Source: Candidatus Hydrogenedentota bacterium (GTDB lineage Bacteria; Hydrogenedentota; Hydrogenedentia; Hydrogenedentales; JAEUWI01). From it: a DNA stretch of 64,000 nt. A model generated the notes under the pieces. It made no database searches. It was given only the letters and a program-made list of their open reading frames with translations, and had not been told where the DNA came from. Made by a program: the position numbers and the translations under genes. Positions 8,304-17,891 of the stretch are shown here, in pieces (within the stretch, counting starts at the first letter, position 1; every line of letters starts with the position of its first letter). The stretch covers positions 73,029 through 137,028 of the forward strand of contig JAEUWI010000013.1 of the NCBI GenBank assembly GCA_016791475.1. Reading direction: 5' to 3'.

Positions 8304-11300
8304 TCACCGTCGGCGTGTAATACGAAGCGTCACGTCGCCTTCGTTCGGTGCGACGCGCACGAGGGGGTAGGCATGTGCGAGGGGATCCTCCAGCGGGAGT
8401 TTGCCCATGCCTACCACGATCGCGGGCACGTATCCCGTCGGGTCCAGGCTTTCCAGCGCGCCCGTGAAGATTTCCAGCTCCACGCCGCTTTCCCACGCCA
8501 TGGTGTTTCCCTCCACTTGGGGAAGCTGGTGGGCGTGAAACTCGACGGGGGCCAGAAGACCGCTCCACGTAAGGGTCGCCTGGTCGGGCCGCTCGATGGA
8601 CAGTGTGGTGGTGATACCGTTCAGATCGCGCGTGAGCGTGGCGACATTGCCCTCTTCGTTGAGGGTTACGGTTCCCGTCTTCGTATCCTCGGCGGCGCCG
8701 GCGGCTTTGGTGGCCAGCACGACCGCGCCACCCGCGTGGATGATGGTCTCGCCGGACTTCCCGAGGCCCGCCACGATGCCGCCGACCTCCCATCCACTTC
8801 GGGCATAGGCTTCGCCGACGGAGGGAAAGTGGTACGAGAGCGCCGCACCGCCCGAGTCCGCGTCCACCGAGGGGTCGTGCCACAGGGCCGCGTAACCGCC
8901 CATCTCGAAGAGGAGCTGCTCGCCCTTTCGTGTGATGTAGCGGGTCTGTTGAAGGGTGCCGAGGGTCAGGTCCCACAGGGCAAGCTGTTGCGCGAGGGGA
9001 GCGCGGTACTCCTTCGCGAGTGCGAGTAAGACGGGGGCGTAGTAGTCGAGTTGCCCGTAGGACGGCGACAGGATAACCGTTTCGTCGTTTTCGCTCCAGC
9101 CCGGTTCCTTCGGTGCGGCGATCTGCGCGTAGGCGAGATCGGCCTTCATGTATTGCTTGAATGCCGGGTACAGGTCTCTGCCCGTGATGCGTCGCAAGGC
9201 GTCCATGTAGAAGAGGCGATACTGCATGGTGGAAGCCCAGAAGGTGGCTCCCTCAATCTGCGCACCATCCTCCGCCAGGCCCATGGGCAGGAGGTGCTCT
9301 TCGAATTTCTTCGTGGTAAATTCCATCCATTGCCGCGCCTCGGGCACCTCGTCCAGCAGGGCCAGCGCGACCACGCCCAGGGAACCGAACTCCACCGTGG
9401 CGTGGTGCGTGTGAAAATCGGCGCTTTCCTTTTCGGGTGTGCGGAAATAGTTCCGGTAGTAGTTGTCCGTCGTGGTGCGCAACATGGTCACGATCTCGTT
9501 GCGATCTTCCGGTGTGAAGCGATCCCAGGCCAGGTCATAGGCCACCGCCACCCCCTTGAGGAGCCGCAGCACGGCATAGGCCTTGCCGCCATCGGGCGCC
9601 GCGTCGGCGTCGGGTTTCCAGGCGCGGCAGCTCGCCAGCGTCCAGGCCCGCGCGGCCTCGCCGTACTTCGCATCGCCGCCCAGCCCATACGTGAAGGCCA
9701 GATGCTCCATGATGGCCATGTCCATCATCATGGCGTAGAAGCGATCATAGAGATTCTCATAGATGGGATCGTCCGCGACCGGCGCGATGTAGTCTTGGCG
9801 CGGTGTTTTCGTGAGGCACCACTCCGCCGAAGCGATGAGGTTGTCCCAGATCAGTTTCGAGGCGCCCTCGCTCCGTCGTGCCTGAAACTGGGCCAGCTCC
9901 TGCGGAGTGAAATAGAGCCTCGGGTGCGATGCGACGGCCTTCGCGGATGCCGCACCGAATATACGAACCCGCCCGTCACTCGATGCGCAGGCCAGCTCCA
10001 CTTTGCCATCGCCATCCAGGTCGGCCAGTATGGGCGTGCCCATGGCTGCGTTGGTCTCTGTGCGCCATACCACGCGCGCCGCCGCGCCGCCATCGCCGAC
10101 GGCCATGATCTGTCCGTGGCTCGTTCCGAAGACAAATTCATAGCGGCCATCGCCGTCCACGTCGCCGCTGATGACATCGGAGACAGTAGCTTCGATGGGC
10201 AGTTCCCAGCGCACCGCGCCGCTTCGTGCGTCCACGCAGGCGAAGTTGCCGTTCTGACGTCCGAAACCCATAACCCAGGAACCGTCTTCGAGCGTTAAAA
10301 AGGCTTCATGGCCCGTGCGATTGGTGCCGGGCGACATGATCTGGTGCCAGTACGGATCCGCATTGATGGACATGCCGCCCTGGAAATAATGGCCTCCGAC
10401 CAGGCAGACCTCGGGCGTTTCGTCGTTACGCATGAGAATGGCGGGATAGGTGTAGAGCCCCTGGCTGGCCTGTTTGAAGATGTCCGGTGGAAAATTGGGG
10501 CCGTGGAGCGGTTCGCCCGTGGGGCCGTCGGCCACACAATAGAAGTCCGGGTTCGTGAAGACGAGATCTTCTTTGCCGTCGTTATTGAAGTCCTGGGCCG
10601 CCGCGAAATTCACGCTGGGGCCCCAGTATCGCTCCTTCGGCCCTTCGCCTTTGTCCCACAGCAGCGCGCCGGTGAGTCCGTCGAGCCCCGTGCTCCGCAC
10701 CACGGGCGTGCCCGCCCAGAAGTAGAGGTCCGGCGTCGCCTTTCCCGTCAGATGAATGGCGCGGGCATAGGCTTTGCGCGGCTGGGGCAGGCCCGTGCGA
10801 CCGGGCTCGGGCAAAGTGCTTTCCCACAGCACCGTGTCTTCCTGTGCGGGCGTGATTACGCGGACCGAAGGCAAGGCCGTGGGCGATACGGTGGTTAAGG
10901 CCAGATCGAGGTGGCCGTCCCCGTTGAAATCCGCCATGACGGGCGCGGAGGAGGATTCGTAGCCGCCGACGTTGACCAGTGCGCCTTGTTCCAGGCGCAG
11001 CACGGTGACCGATGGCTCGTTGTAGAGCAGCAATTCGTTTTCCGGGCCCCCGGCGAGATTCGCCGCGAGCAACAGGGGCATCGACGGTCCCTGCATGGGG
11101 GGGATTTTGGAAAAATCCGGACCGGGTGTTTGGGGCGCGGCGGGGGGAACGGCGACCAGACTGATTGTGCCCGAGGGATCAAGGGCGGGATTGAATCTTT
11201 GTCCATCCCGAGTGATTACGGGCACACCGTTGTCGGGGAGCACTTGTGCCGCGGCGTCTTCCCAGCGCAGTGTAAGCGCACCCTCAGCCACCGAAAGGAC

Positions 11301-12509
11301 CGTGGCCCCATCGAGTTGATTGCGGGTTGGGTCGGTGGAGGCATTGCCCAGGATTTCAGACCGCCCGTCGCCGTCGAGGTCCTGGGTGCGCACCGCGACC
11401 ACGCCGGGAAAACGATACTTCAGCGTGCCATCGAGCGCATCGTAGACGCGCGTGAGCCAGGCGTTTTCGCCCTCGCTGTTGTACATGGACACGACGATCT
11501 CCAGACCGCCGTCGCCATCCAAATCGGCCTGGGGCGGCTCGGCCCAGGTCGTTGCCACCTTCCCGGTGGTCACGCTTTCCTGCCAGCCGTGGTGCCACGC
11601 CATTTCCATGGCGCCGTTCTTGTTGAGCAGTACCTCGTGGTGCTGGGCGAAGTTGGCGATGCAGAGAAAGTCGTCGCGACCATCGCCATTAAGATCCAGG
11701 AAGCGCGTGAGACCGTAGCTGCGCATGTTGGCGGGGGTCACGTCCCACTTGGCGAAGTGCTTTAACGCGCCGGTCGTCGCATCGAGATACCACATGCGGC
11801 TGTGGGTTTCCAGGACGAGCTCCAGAACGCCGTCCCCGTCGATATCGGACTGGAGGAAGACGGGGAAGCACGTGTATTCGGAGAAGTCATAGCGCCACAT
11901 TTGCTCGGGCGACGCGCCTGGCGCATCGAATGCAAAGAGGGCGCAGTAGCCGTTCAAGGGATCGGGCGGATAGCCCATCATGACCACGAAGATTTGCGTG
12001 TCGCTCCGGCCCGGCAGGTAATTGCCGGCGTAGAGGTACCATTGGTAGGACATGGGCTCCACGTCGTAGCGCCACTTCAGGTCCCCGGTTTCAAAGTCCA
12101 ACAGCACGGCGGCGGCATAGGGCGTAGCCGGTCGCCCGGCCTGGAGGAGTACTTCCCGGTTTCCGTCCCCATCGAGATCGGCCACGCGCACCAGCGTCTC
12201 AAAGTTGAGTCCGGCGGGATGGGAAGACCACCGCAGGTTGCCCGCGGTATCGTGGCAGTAGAGGGCGCCGGCGACGATGGATAGCCCCAGATGGCCCGCC
12301 TCGATGGCGACCGGCGTAATGACTCCGTGGCCACGTCCCAGGTCATGTTCCGCCAACACTACGGGGGCTTGCGTCATCGCGCCGGGTGTGGGTTGCAGTG
12401 CGGTGAGGTGGGCGTTGTGTCGCGGCTCGGGCCAGTCACCTTCGGCGGGGGCGGGGAGGCATGTGAGTAGCAGGGCCGAATAGAGCGCGAAGAAAGCGGG
12501 GTACTTCAT
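8304..12509 (-). CDS. Secreted FG-GAP/VCBS repeat protein with heparinase-like C-terminal half
   Basis: 1401 residues with a Sec signal peptide (hydrophobic core after MKYPAFF). Roughly residues 30-880 are beta-propeller-like repeats with calcium-type DxDGDG motifs (ADLDGDGNREV, SDIDGDGVLEL, GDVDGDGRYEF and others). Residues about 885-1400 begin with HPRLYFTPQELAQF, typical of the alpha/alpha-toroid start of heparinase II/III or alginate-lyase-like proteins, followed by a mostly beta C-terminus. The catalytic Tyr/His/Arg set cannot be confirmed by eye. It may bind a polysaccharide through the propeller and cleave it. It converges with the GT-C-like genes; no intrinsic terminator is obvious in the 34-base gap. 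Confidence 0.8.
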   Translation of the reverse strand: MKYPAFFALYSALLLTCLPAPAEGDWPEPRHNAHLTALQPTPGAMTQAPVVLAEHDLGRGHGVITPVAIEAGHLGLSIVAGALYCHDTAGNLRWSSHPAGLNFETLVRVADLDGDGNREVLLQAGRPATPYAAAVLLDFETGDLKWRYDVEPMSYQWYLYAGNYLPGRSDTQIFVVMMGYPPDPLNGYCALFAFDAPGASPEQMWRYDFSEYTCFPVFLQSDIDGDGVLELVLETHSRMWYLDATTGALKHFAKWDVTPANMRSYGLTRFLDLNGDGRDDFLCIANFAQHHEVLLNKNGAMEMAWHHGWQESVTTGKVATTWAEPPQADLDGDGGLEIVVSMYNSEGENAWLTRVYDALDGTLKYRFPGVVAVRTQDLDGDGRSEILGNASTDPTRNQLDGATVLSVAEGALTLRWEDAAAQVLPDNGVPVITRDGQRFNPALDPSGTISLVAVPPAAPQTPGPDFSKIPPMQGPSMPLLLAANLAGGPENELLLYNEPSVTVLRLEQGALVNVGGYESSSAPVMADFNGDGHLDLALTTVSPTALPSVRVITPAQEDTVLWESTLPEPGRTGLPQPRKAYARAIHLTGKATPDLYFWAGTPVVRSTGLDGLTGALLWDKGEGPKERYWGPSVNFAAAQDFNNDGKEDLVFTNPDFYCVADGPTGEPLHGPNFPPDIFKQASQGLYTYPAILMRNDETPEVCLVGGHYFQGGMSINADPYWHQIMSPGTNRTGHEAFLTLEDGSWVMGFGRQNGNFACVDARSGAVRWELPIEATVSDVISGDVDGDGRYEFVFGTSHGQIMAVGDGGAAARVVWRTETNAAMGTPILADLDGDGKVELACASSDGRVRIFGAASAKAVASHPRLYFTPQELAQFQARRSEGASKLIWDNLIASAEWCLTKTPRQDYIAPVADDPIYENLYDRFYAMMMDMAIMEHLAFTYGLGGDAKYGEAARAWTLASCRAWKPDADAAPDGGKAYAVLRLLKGVAVAYDLAWDRFTPEDRNEIVTMLRTTTDNYYRNYFRTPEKESADFHTHHATVEFGSLGVVALALLDEVPEARQWMEFTTKKFEEHLLPMGLAEDGAQIEGATFWASTMQYRLFYMDALRRITGRDLYPAFKQYMKADLAYAQIAAPKEPGWSENDETVILSPSYGQLDYYAPVLLALAKEYRAPLAQQLALWDLTLGTLQQTRYITRKGEQLLFEMGGYAALWHDPSVDADSGGAALSYHFPSVGEAYARSGWEVGGIVAGLGKSGETIIHAGGAVVLATKAAGAAEDTKTGTVTLNEEGNVATLTRDLNGITTTLSIERPDQATLTWSGLLAPVEFHAHQLPQVEGNTMAWESGVELEIFTGALESLDPTGYVPAIVVGMGKLPLEDPLAHAYPLVRVAPNEGDVTLRITRRR

Positions 12510-12602
12510 GAAGGGAGTTCCAGCCAGAGGTTGAAGAAGATATCCATGGGGGTAGTGTACCGGATTGGGGTGTGCAGTCTGGAGCCCGAGCCGTGCCGGT
12601 CG

Positions 12603-15600
12603 CTATTCGGCGGGCAGCCAGATGCGCACGGTGGTTCCCCGGCCCAGGGCGCTTTCGAAGTGGAGGCGCCCGCCGTGGGCGTCCACGATGTCCTTAATGA
12701 TGGGAACCCCCAGGCCGACGCCGAAACCCTTGGTGCTGAAGAGGGGCTCGAAGATTTTATCCATGTGTTCCGGCGCAATGCCCGCACCCTGATCGGCAAT
12801 AGCGATCTCGATTTCGGTGTCGGTCCGCGCGGTTTCGATTCGCAGGGTCTTTCCGCCGCCCCCGCCGTTTTCCATGGCCTGGGCGGCGTTGTTGACCAGA
12901 TTCACGATGGCGCGGCGGAAATGCTCCCGGTCGATGCGGACCATGGCGTTGGCGGCGAACCGCAAATCGCAGACCATATCACCGGCGAGGGGGATGTCTT
13001 CCAGCACATCCTTGAGCCAGGGGTCGAGGGGCGTGGACTGTCGCTCCAGTTTGCGTGTCCGGGTGAAGTCGAGCAGCTCTTCGATGATGCGGTCGCAGCG
13101 GACGATGTTTCGCTCGGCCCGGGCCAGCACCGGACCTATCCGTGTGAAATCCTGCTTCTTGAGCATCTGATCGATGCTGAACACGGAGCCTCGAATGGTG
13201 CCGAGGGGATTCCGTATTTCGTGGCTTACCGTGCCGATCAACTGGCCGAGGGTGGCCAGCCGTTCCTTCCGCAGGAGGTCGGCCTGGGCCTTTTCCAGCG
13301 CGGCCGTGCGCTCGCGAACCAATTCTTCCAGATGTTCCTGGTGGCGCGCCAGCGCGTCCATGGAGTCGCGGATCAGTCGCTCGGATTCGATACGGTCCGT
13401 GATATCCCGGTCGACGCCGCGGAAGCCGCGGAGCTTGCCTTCGCTGTCGCGCACCGGCGCGGCGTTGCTCTCCAGGTGGCGCCAGCTCCCGTTTCGGTGG
13501 CGCCAGCGCAGTACCCAGCTCTCCCAGCCCTCGGCACGCTCCATGTGCACGGGCAGGGCCTCGGCAATCCGTATCGCGTCGTCCGGGTGCACCAGACTGA
13601 AGACGTCCATGCACAGGAACTCCTCCACCGGGTACCCGAGAATGGCTTCGATGGCGGGATTGCAGTAAACGTGTCTCCCCTGCAAGTCGATTTCCCAGAT
13701 CCATTCCTTCGTTGTTTCCACGATGGTACGAAATTTCTCTTCGCTCTGCAGCAGGGCCTCTTCCGCCCGCACGCGATCCGTCACGTCCTGAATGATGCCC
13801 AGATGTTGGGCGAGCCCGTGATGGCGGAAGGCCACCCCGGTCACTTCGATCTCCAGGATGCTTCCATCCTTGCGCAGATCGCGGGCCTTGACGAAGAAGC
13901 CTCCGCCGGCCAGGGCTTCCCGGCGGCACCGCTCGAAGTCGTGGAGGCTGGAGGCGTGGATGAACTCTTCGGGTCGTAGCGCGAGAAATTCCTCGCGGGT
14001 GAAGCCGTGCATGCGGTGCGCGGCCGGGTTAATTTCGGCGGTCGAGCCATCGGCATTGCTGATGATCAAGCCCAGGGGGATAGACTCGAAAATGGTACGG
14101 TACTGCTCTTCCCGCCGCATGAGGGCCTGCTGGGTGTCGCGTATCGTGGTGATGTCTTCCGCGAAGGCCCAGATGAAGGTTTCATCCGACCGTTCGACGA
14201 GGATGGCGTTGAGTCTCACCGGGAGGCGGTGTCCGTCCGCGTGAATATATTCCTTTTCAAAGGGCCCGGCGTGGCCCGTCGCAATCAAGGACTCCAGGAT
14301 GTCCCGCTCCTGTTCGCGAAATTCTTCCGGGGTGATTTCCCAGTAGGACAGGCCCAGAGTCTGCTCCACCGATCGCCCAATCATGTTCGCGTAGGCCTCG
14401 TTTACGAACACCAGCTCGCCGTCCATGCGGGACAGGGCGAGTCCCACGGGCAGCCGCTCCAGGAGGGTGCGGTAGTATTCCTCGCCGGCGCGGAAGGCGG
14501 CTTCCGCGTTGCCCCGCCGCCGGGCCTCTTCTTCGAGATCCCGGTTGAGCGCCTCCAGCGCCGATGTGCGTTCATGCACCGCCTTGACCAGTCGGCGATT
14601 GAAATGGATCAGAAAGGCGATCCAGCTCGCCACGATGATGGCGAGGGGCACGAGGAGCCATAGCATCCGCATGAAGGTGGCGGAATCGAATCCCTGGGTC
14701 TCGCGGAACTGGAAATCGGCCAGGTCGCGGCTTCCTTCCGTCATCCCCCGCTCGCGATATACGGCCGCGATGCGCTCCCAGCGTTCGGGGTTCATCTGCC
14801 CCATGGGGACAAGCTGGGGCAGAATCAGGGCCTGCATCTGCTCCGCTTCATTGCGCAGTTGCGAATCGGTGCGAAGTCCGGGGTGATTCTGCTGGATCCA
14901 GGCGATGACTTCGCCTGGATTGTCCATGGCGAAGCGCCAGCCCTTCAGGCTGGCCTCCCGAAAGGCCTCCACGCGTTCCCGGTCGCCGTCCAGTCGTTCG
15001 CGGGTGGTAAACAGGGTGTCGCCATAAAAATCCACGCCGAAGGCAACCGGCCGCAGCAGGGTGGTTTCGGCGCCGGGTATTCCTTCGAAGAAGGGCTGAT
15101 CGGTAAGGTAGACCGACATGGCGTCGATCTTTCCCTCCAGCAGATCTTCGTGGCGGAAGGTGTGCCCCACGAGTTCGAAGCCGTCTATCCCGACGCCGGC
15201 CTGGTTGAGCATGGCGAAGATTTCCGTGCTGGGGACGCCGTCCCGGAGCATGATGCGGCGCCCGGCCAGGTCCGCGGGGTCCCGGATGCCGGAAGACCGC
15301 ATGGAGAGCAGCGCGTAGGAAGAGTGCTGGAAGATGGCGGCCAGGGCGACCAGCGGCTCCCCCTCCAGATACCCCAGCACCAACTCGCTTCCGGCGACGC
15401 CAAACTCGGCTTCGCCCGCGAGCACGACCTCCCGGGGAGAGCGGTTGCTCCGGCCTTCCAACAGGGTCACGTCGAAGCCGGCATCGGCGTAAAAGCCCCG
15501 GGCGACGGCGGCGTAGTAGCCGGCGAACTGGAATTGATGGCTCCACTTGAGTTGGAGGCGGACCGGCTCCAGTTTCCGGGGGGGCTGGCCGGTGGCGGCG

Positions 15601-15656
15601 CAGGGCGGGAGGAGGGCGATTGTCAGGCAGAGTAATTGCCATGCCCATCGGGCCAT
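12603..15656 (-). CDS. Hybrid sensor: NMT1/THI5-like binding domain, membrane helix, three PAS domains, histidine kinase
   Basis: A signal peptide (core LLCLTIALLPP) leads into a periplasmic NMT1/THI5-like solute-binding domain (LQLKWSHQFQFAGYYAA, YADAGFDV), normally seen in thiamine-precursor or sulfonate ABC transporters. A membrane helix (LVPLAIIVASWIAFLIHF) near residue 335 and a short coiled coil follow. Three PAS domains each begin with an E-x-Y/F-R-T signature, then HisKA with phosphoacceptor His812 in VSHEIRNP, and HATPase with NLVNNAAQ and GVGLGVPI. It probably senses a small nutrient-like ligand outside the cell. No response regulator is adjacent. Start at ATG 15656 gives the cleanest signal peptide; the frame remains open to a GTG at 15683. 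Confidence 0.9.
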   Translation of the reverse strand: MARWAWQLLCLTIALLPPCAATGQPPRKLEPVRLQLKWSHQFQFAGYYAAVARGFYADAGFDVTLLEGRSNRSPREVVLAGEAEFGVAGSELVLGYLEGEPLVALAAIFQHSSYALLSMRSSGIRDPADLAGRRIMLRDGVPSTEIFAMLNQAGVGIDGFELVGHTFRHEDLLEGKIDAMSVYLTDQPFFEGIPGAETTLLRPVAFGVDFYGDTLFTTRERLDGDRERVEAFREASLKGWRFAMDNPGEVIAWIQQNHPGLRTDSQLRNEAEQMQALILPQLVPMGQMNPERWERIAAVYRERGMTEGSRDLADFQFRETQGFDSATFMRMLWLLVPLAIIVASWIAFLIHFNRRLVKAVHERTSALEALNRDLEEEARRRGNAEAAFRAGEEYYRTLLERLPVGLALSRMDGELVFVNEAYANMIGRSVEQTLGLSYWEITPEEFREQERDILESLIATGHAGPFEKEYIHADGHRLPVRLNAILVERSDETFIWAFAEDITTIRDTQQALMRREEQYRTIFESIPLGLIISNADGSTAEINPAAHRMHGFTREEFLALRPEEFIHASSLHDFERCRREALAGGGFFVKARDLRKDGSILEIEVTGVAFRHHGLAQHLGIIQDVTDRVRAEEALLQSEEKFRTIVETTKEWIWEIDLQGRHVYCNPAIEAILGYPVEEFLCMDVFSLVHPDDAIRIAEALPVHMERAEGWESWVLRWRHRNGSWRHLESNAAPVRDSEGKLRGFRGVDRDITDRIESERLIRDSMDALARHQEHLEELVRERTAALEKAQADLLRKERLATLGQLIGTVSHEIRNPLGTIRGSVFSIDQMLKKQDFTRIGPVLARAERNIVRCDRIIEELLDFTRTRKLERQSTPLDPWLKDVLEDIPLAGDMVCDLRFAANAMVRIDREHFRRAIVNLVNNAAQAMENGGGGGKTLRIETARTDTEIEIAIADQGAGIAPEHMDKIFEPLFSTKGFGVGLGVPIIKDIVDAHGGRLHFESALGRGTTVRIWLPAE

Positions 15657-15817
15657 CGGACTATGGAACTGACGCACTCCCACGAATTTCGACTATCCTC
15701 GCGCCCCCGTACCCGGATCCGCGCCCAATCCCACGAATCCCGGTCAACGACAAGGGCAACCTTCGGCGGCTACCCGCACCATCATTGCGCTTTTCCGTTA
15801 GTCTGTCAACTGTCATG

Positions 15818-15855
15818 AAAAAGGCCGCCGGATCCGAGGCTCGAGTCCGGCGGCC
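15818..15855 (-). terminator. Intrinsic terminator
   Basis: Read on the minus strand: a 10-bp GC stem GGCCGCCGGA / TCCGGCGGCC with a 13-base loop, followed directly by five T. It lies just downstream of the stop of the gene ending at 15873. Confidence 0.85.
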
Positions 15856-15872
15856 CTGGGACGGGTTTGGTG

Positions 15873-17282
15873 TTACACGGCGGGGGCGAGGACGGCCACC
15901 GAGTAGGCCGGCATGTAGACGACGAGGGAACCGTTTCCGGCTTCTACGGGCAGGTCTTCACCGTGGACGCGATAGTTGCCGCTCAGGCCGGCCACGGTGA
16001 CCGCCAGCGGGCTTTCAAACTCGTTGACGATGATGTGCCAGTCGCCGCCGGGCACCGCCTTGGAGAGGGTGGCCACGGTGCGGTCGAGGGAGCGGTTCGT
16101 GGGTGCGATGCCGATCATGGGCTTCGTGGGGCTGTCCGGGGCCGTCAGCACATGCTGGAGGCCGTCCAACTCTTTCACCACGGCGAGCAGATCCAGCCAG
16201 AAGGCGGAGTCCTTCTCCACAAACTGAGTGCCCCAATAGAGTATGCCCCGGGCGCCATGGACGATGGCGTCGTAGGCCATGAAGCGCGTCTCATCCTTGC
16301 GGGGGCGGCGCATTTGCTTCTTTTCTTCTTCGGTGAATTTTTCCTGGAAGTCGCCCCATCCCGTGCCCTGAAGCACCATCCACGTGGGTTTTCCCGGGGC
16401 CGCTTCCTGCATGCGGCGGGTGTAGGCGCCCACCGAGGCGAGGGTGCGGTTGGCCAGATCCGAATGGCGGATCTGGGGGGCCTCCGGCACGGGATAGATA
16501 TCGCAGCCGACGATGTCCGCGGCGCGGTCGAAGAAGGCCAGATCTTCGATGGTGTTGCGGGGCGCGTGGTTCATCCACACGGGATGCTTCGGATCGATCT
16601 CGCGGAGGGCCTGGTAACCCAGCAGCATGCCCTCGCCGAGCTTTGCGGCGCGCTCGGGCGCGTTGGAAAGTCCAAAGCCCGGCTGGGGGATATCCTTGCC
16701 CATGGCGGTCCACATGGAATCGGCCAGGGCCTCGCCCGCCGCCCACAGGCCGTGTTTTTGAAGACGCTTCAGCTCTTCCAGATCGGTGACGATTTTTGCC
16801 GCGAGGGCCTTGTCCTCCAGGGCCTCCGCCGCCGCCTTCAACTGGCGTGGTTCGTCCACGATGCGCCAGACTTCCGCCATATACCAGGCATTCCACAGCG
16901 CCTCATCGGGCACTTCCCAGACGATGAGGGCGGGGTGCGACCCCAGCGTGTTCACGGCTTCGGCCAGCTTGCCCTTTTTTGCCTCGGCATCGGCGCTGAA
17001 GTCGATGTCATAGCCCGTGTTCAGCCAGGCTCCCGCGCCCGCACTCTGGATCCGGTCGAGGGATTCCTTCGTTGCGGAAGCGTGGACTAGATTGATTCCC
17101 GCTTCCGCGGCGGCCTTGAGTACCGCATCATCTTCCGGGTTCTCATAGAGCCCGAGAATAAAGGTGGGTTGTCCGTCGATGACAGCGACCCGGTCCGCGT
17201 TAATGGTAACTTCCGCACTCCAGACGGGAGCGGTTGCAACGATGGCCGACGCCGCCAGCAGCAGTGGCTTGATAGATTTCAT
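15873..17282 (-). CDS. Secreted TIM-barrel glycosidase-like protein, unassigned
   Basis: 469 residues with a signal peptide (PLLLAASAIVATAPVWSA). The body looks like a clan-A type TIM barrel: an FILGLYENP strand near the start, LIVWEVPDEALW (acid at the end of a barrel strand), HPVWMNHAPRNTI, DIVGCDIYPVPEAP and GARGILYWGTQF. A small beta domain closes the protein. This arrangement resembles beta-galactosidase or cellulase-like hydrolases but I cannot place it in a named GH family. The gene begins 4 bases after the preceding small gene ends, so the two probably form an operon with the terminator at 15818. Confidence 0.7.
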   Translation of the reverse strand: MKSIKPLLLAASAIVATAPVWSAEVTINADRVAVIDGQPTFILGLYENPEDDAVLKAAAEAGINLVHASATKESLDRIQSAGAGAWLNTGYDIDFSADAEAKKGKLAEAVNTLGSHPALIVWEVPDEALWNAWYMAEVWRIVDEPRQLKAAAEALEDKALAAKIVTDLEELKRLQKHGLWAAGEALADSMWTAMGKDIPQPGFGLSNAPERAAKLGEGMLLGYQALREIDPKHPVWMNHAPRNTIEDLAFFDRAADIVGCDIYPVPEAPQIRHSDLANRTLASVGAYTRRMQEAAPGKPTWMVLQGTGWGDFQEKFTEEEKKQMRRPRKDETRFMAYDAIVHGARGILYWGTQFVEKDSAFWLDLLAVVKELDGLQHVLTAPDSPTKPMIGIAPTNRSLDRTVATLSKAVPGGDWHIIVNEFESPLAVTVAGLSGNYRVHGEDLPVEAGNGSLVVYMPAYSVAVLAPAV

Positions 17283-17286
17283 GGCT

Positions 17287-17640
17287 TCATTCCTTCACAC
17301 CGACAAAGCGGTCTTCTTCTTCCTTGAACAGCACGTTAAAGGTCGTCAGGCTGCCGTAGCACCGCGTGATGTACAACTGGAGATCGGCCTTTTCCGTTTC
17401 TTCGAGGGTCTTGTGATTGTTGATTTTCTGCTCCAGCACCCGGAGCTTCTCCCGCACCGATGTGATCTTCTTGAAGAAGGCGTCGATGGGGACTTCCTTC
17501 GCCTGGAGCGACGTGTCCGCCGGTTGCAGCACAAGGGTGCCCCCGTCGAACTTGGGCGCCATGACAAAGCGGCCCGCCGCCATTTCCTCCTGGAGCACTT
17601 CCTTCAGCACGGCCTTGAGCGCCTGCCTGTCCAGATCCAT
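17287..17640 (-). CDS. Small hypothetical protein
   Basis: 117 residues, charged, with no signal peptide or membrane segment. The N-terminal 25 residues form a likely amphipathic helix (ALKAVLKEVLQEEMA), followed by a short beta stretch and a likely coiled coil (VREKLRVLEQKINNH). I do not recognise a family. Tight coupling (4-base gap) to the secreted TIM-barrel gene is the only hint about its role. Confidence 0.65.
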   Translation of the reverse strand: MDLDRQALKAVLKEVLQEEMAAGRFVMAPKFDGGTLVLQPADTSLQAKEVPIDAFFKKITSVREKLRVLEQKINNHKTLEETEKADLQLYITRCYGSLTTFNVLFKEEEDRFVGVKE

Positions 17641-17891
17641 GGTAATTTGCTCTCCCTGATTTGCCGGGTGCGAGGCACCCCGCCGGATGTGATAGTGACA
17701 AGGGGCTCATCTTATACCATCGGAACGCGGGGAGCGTAGCCTGAGACGCGTTCAATGCGGGCATGGCGTGCTCGGGAGCAGCCATTGGTCGACAACCCCG
17801 TCATTTTTGCACCGCGCGGCTTGCGGGTCTACAATAGGAAGTCCATCGCATGCCAACCGGCTGGATTCTTCCCGGCCATCGGAGTTTCCCC

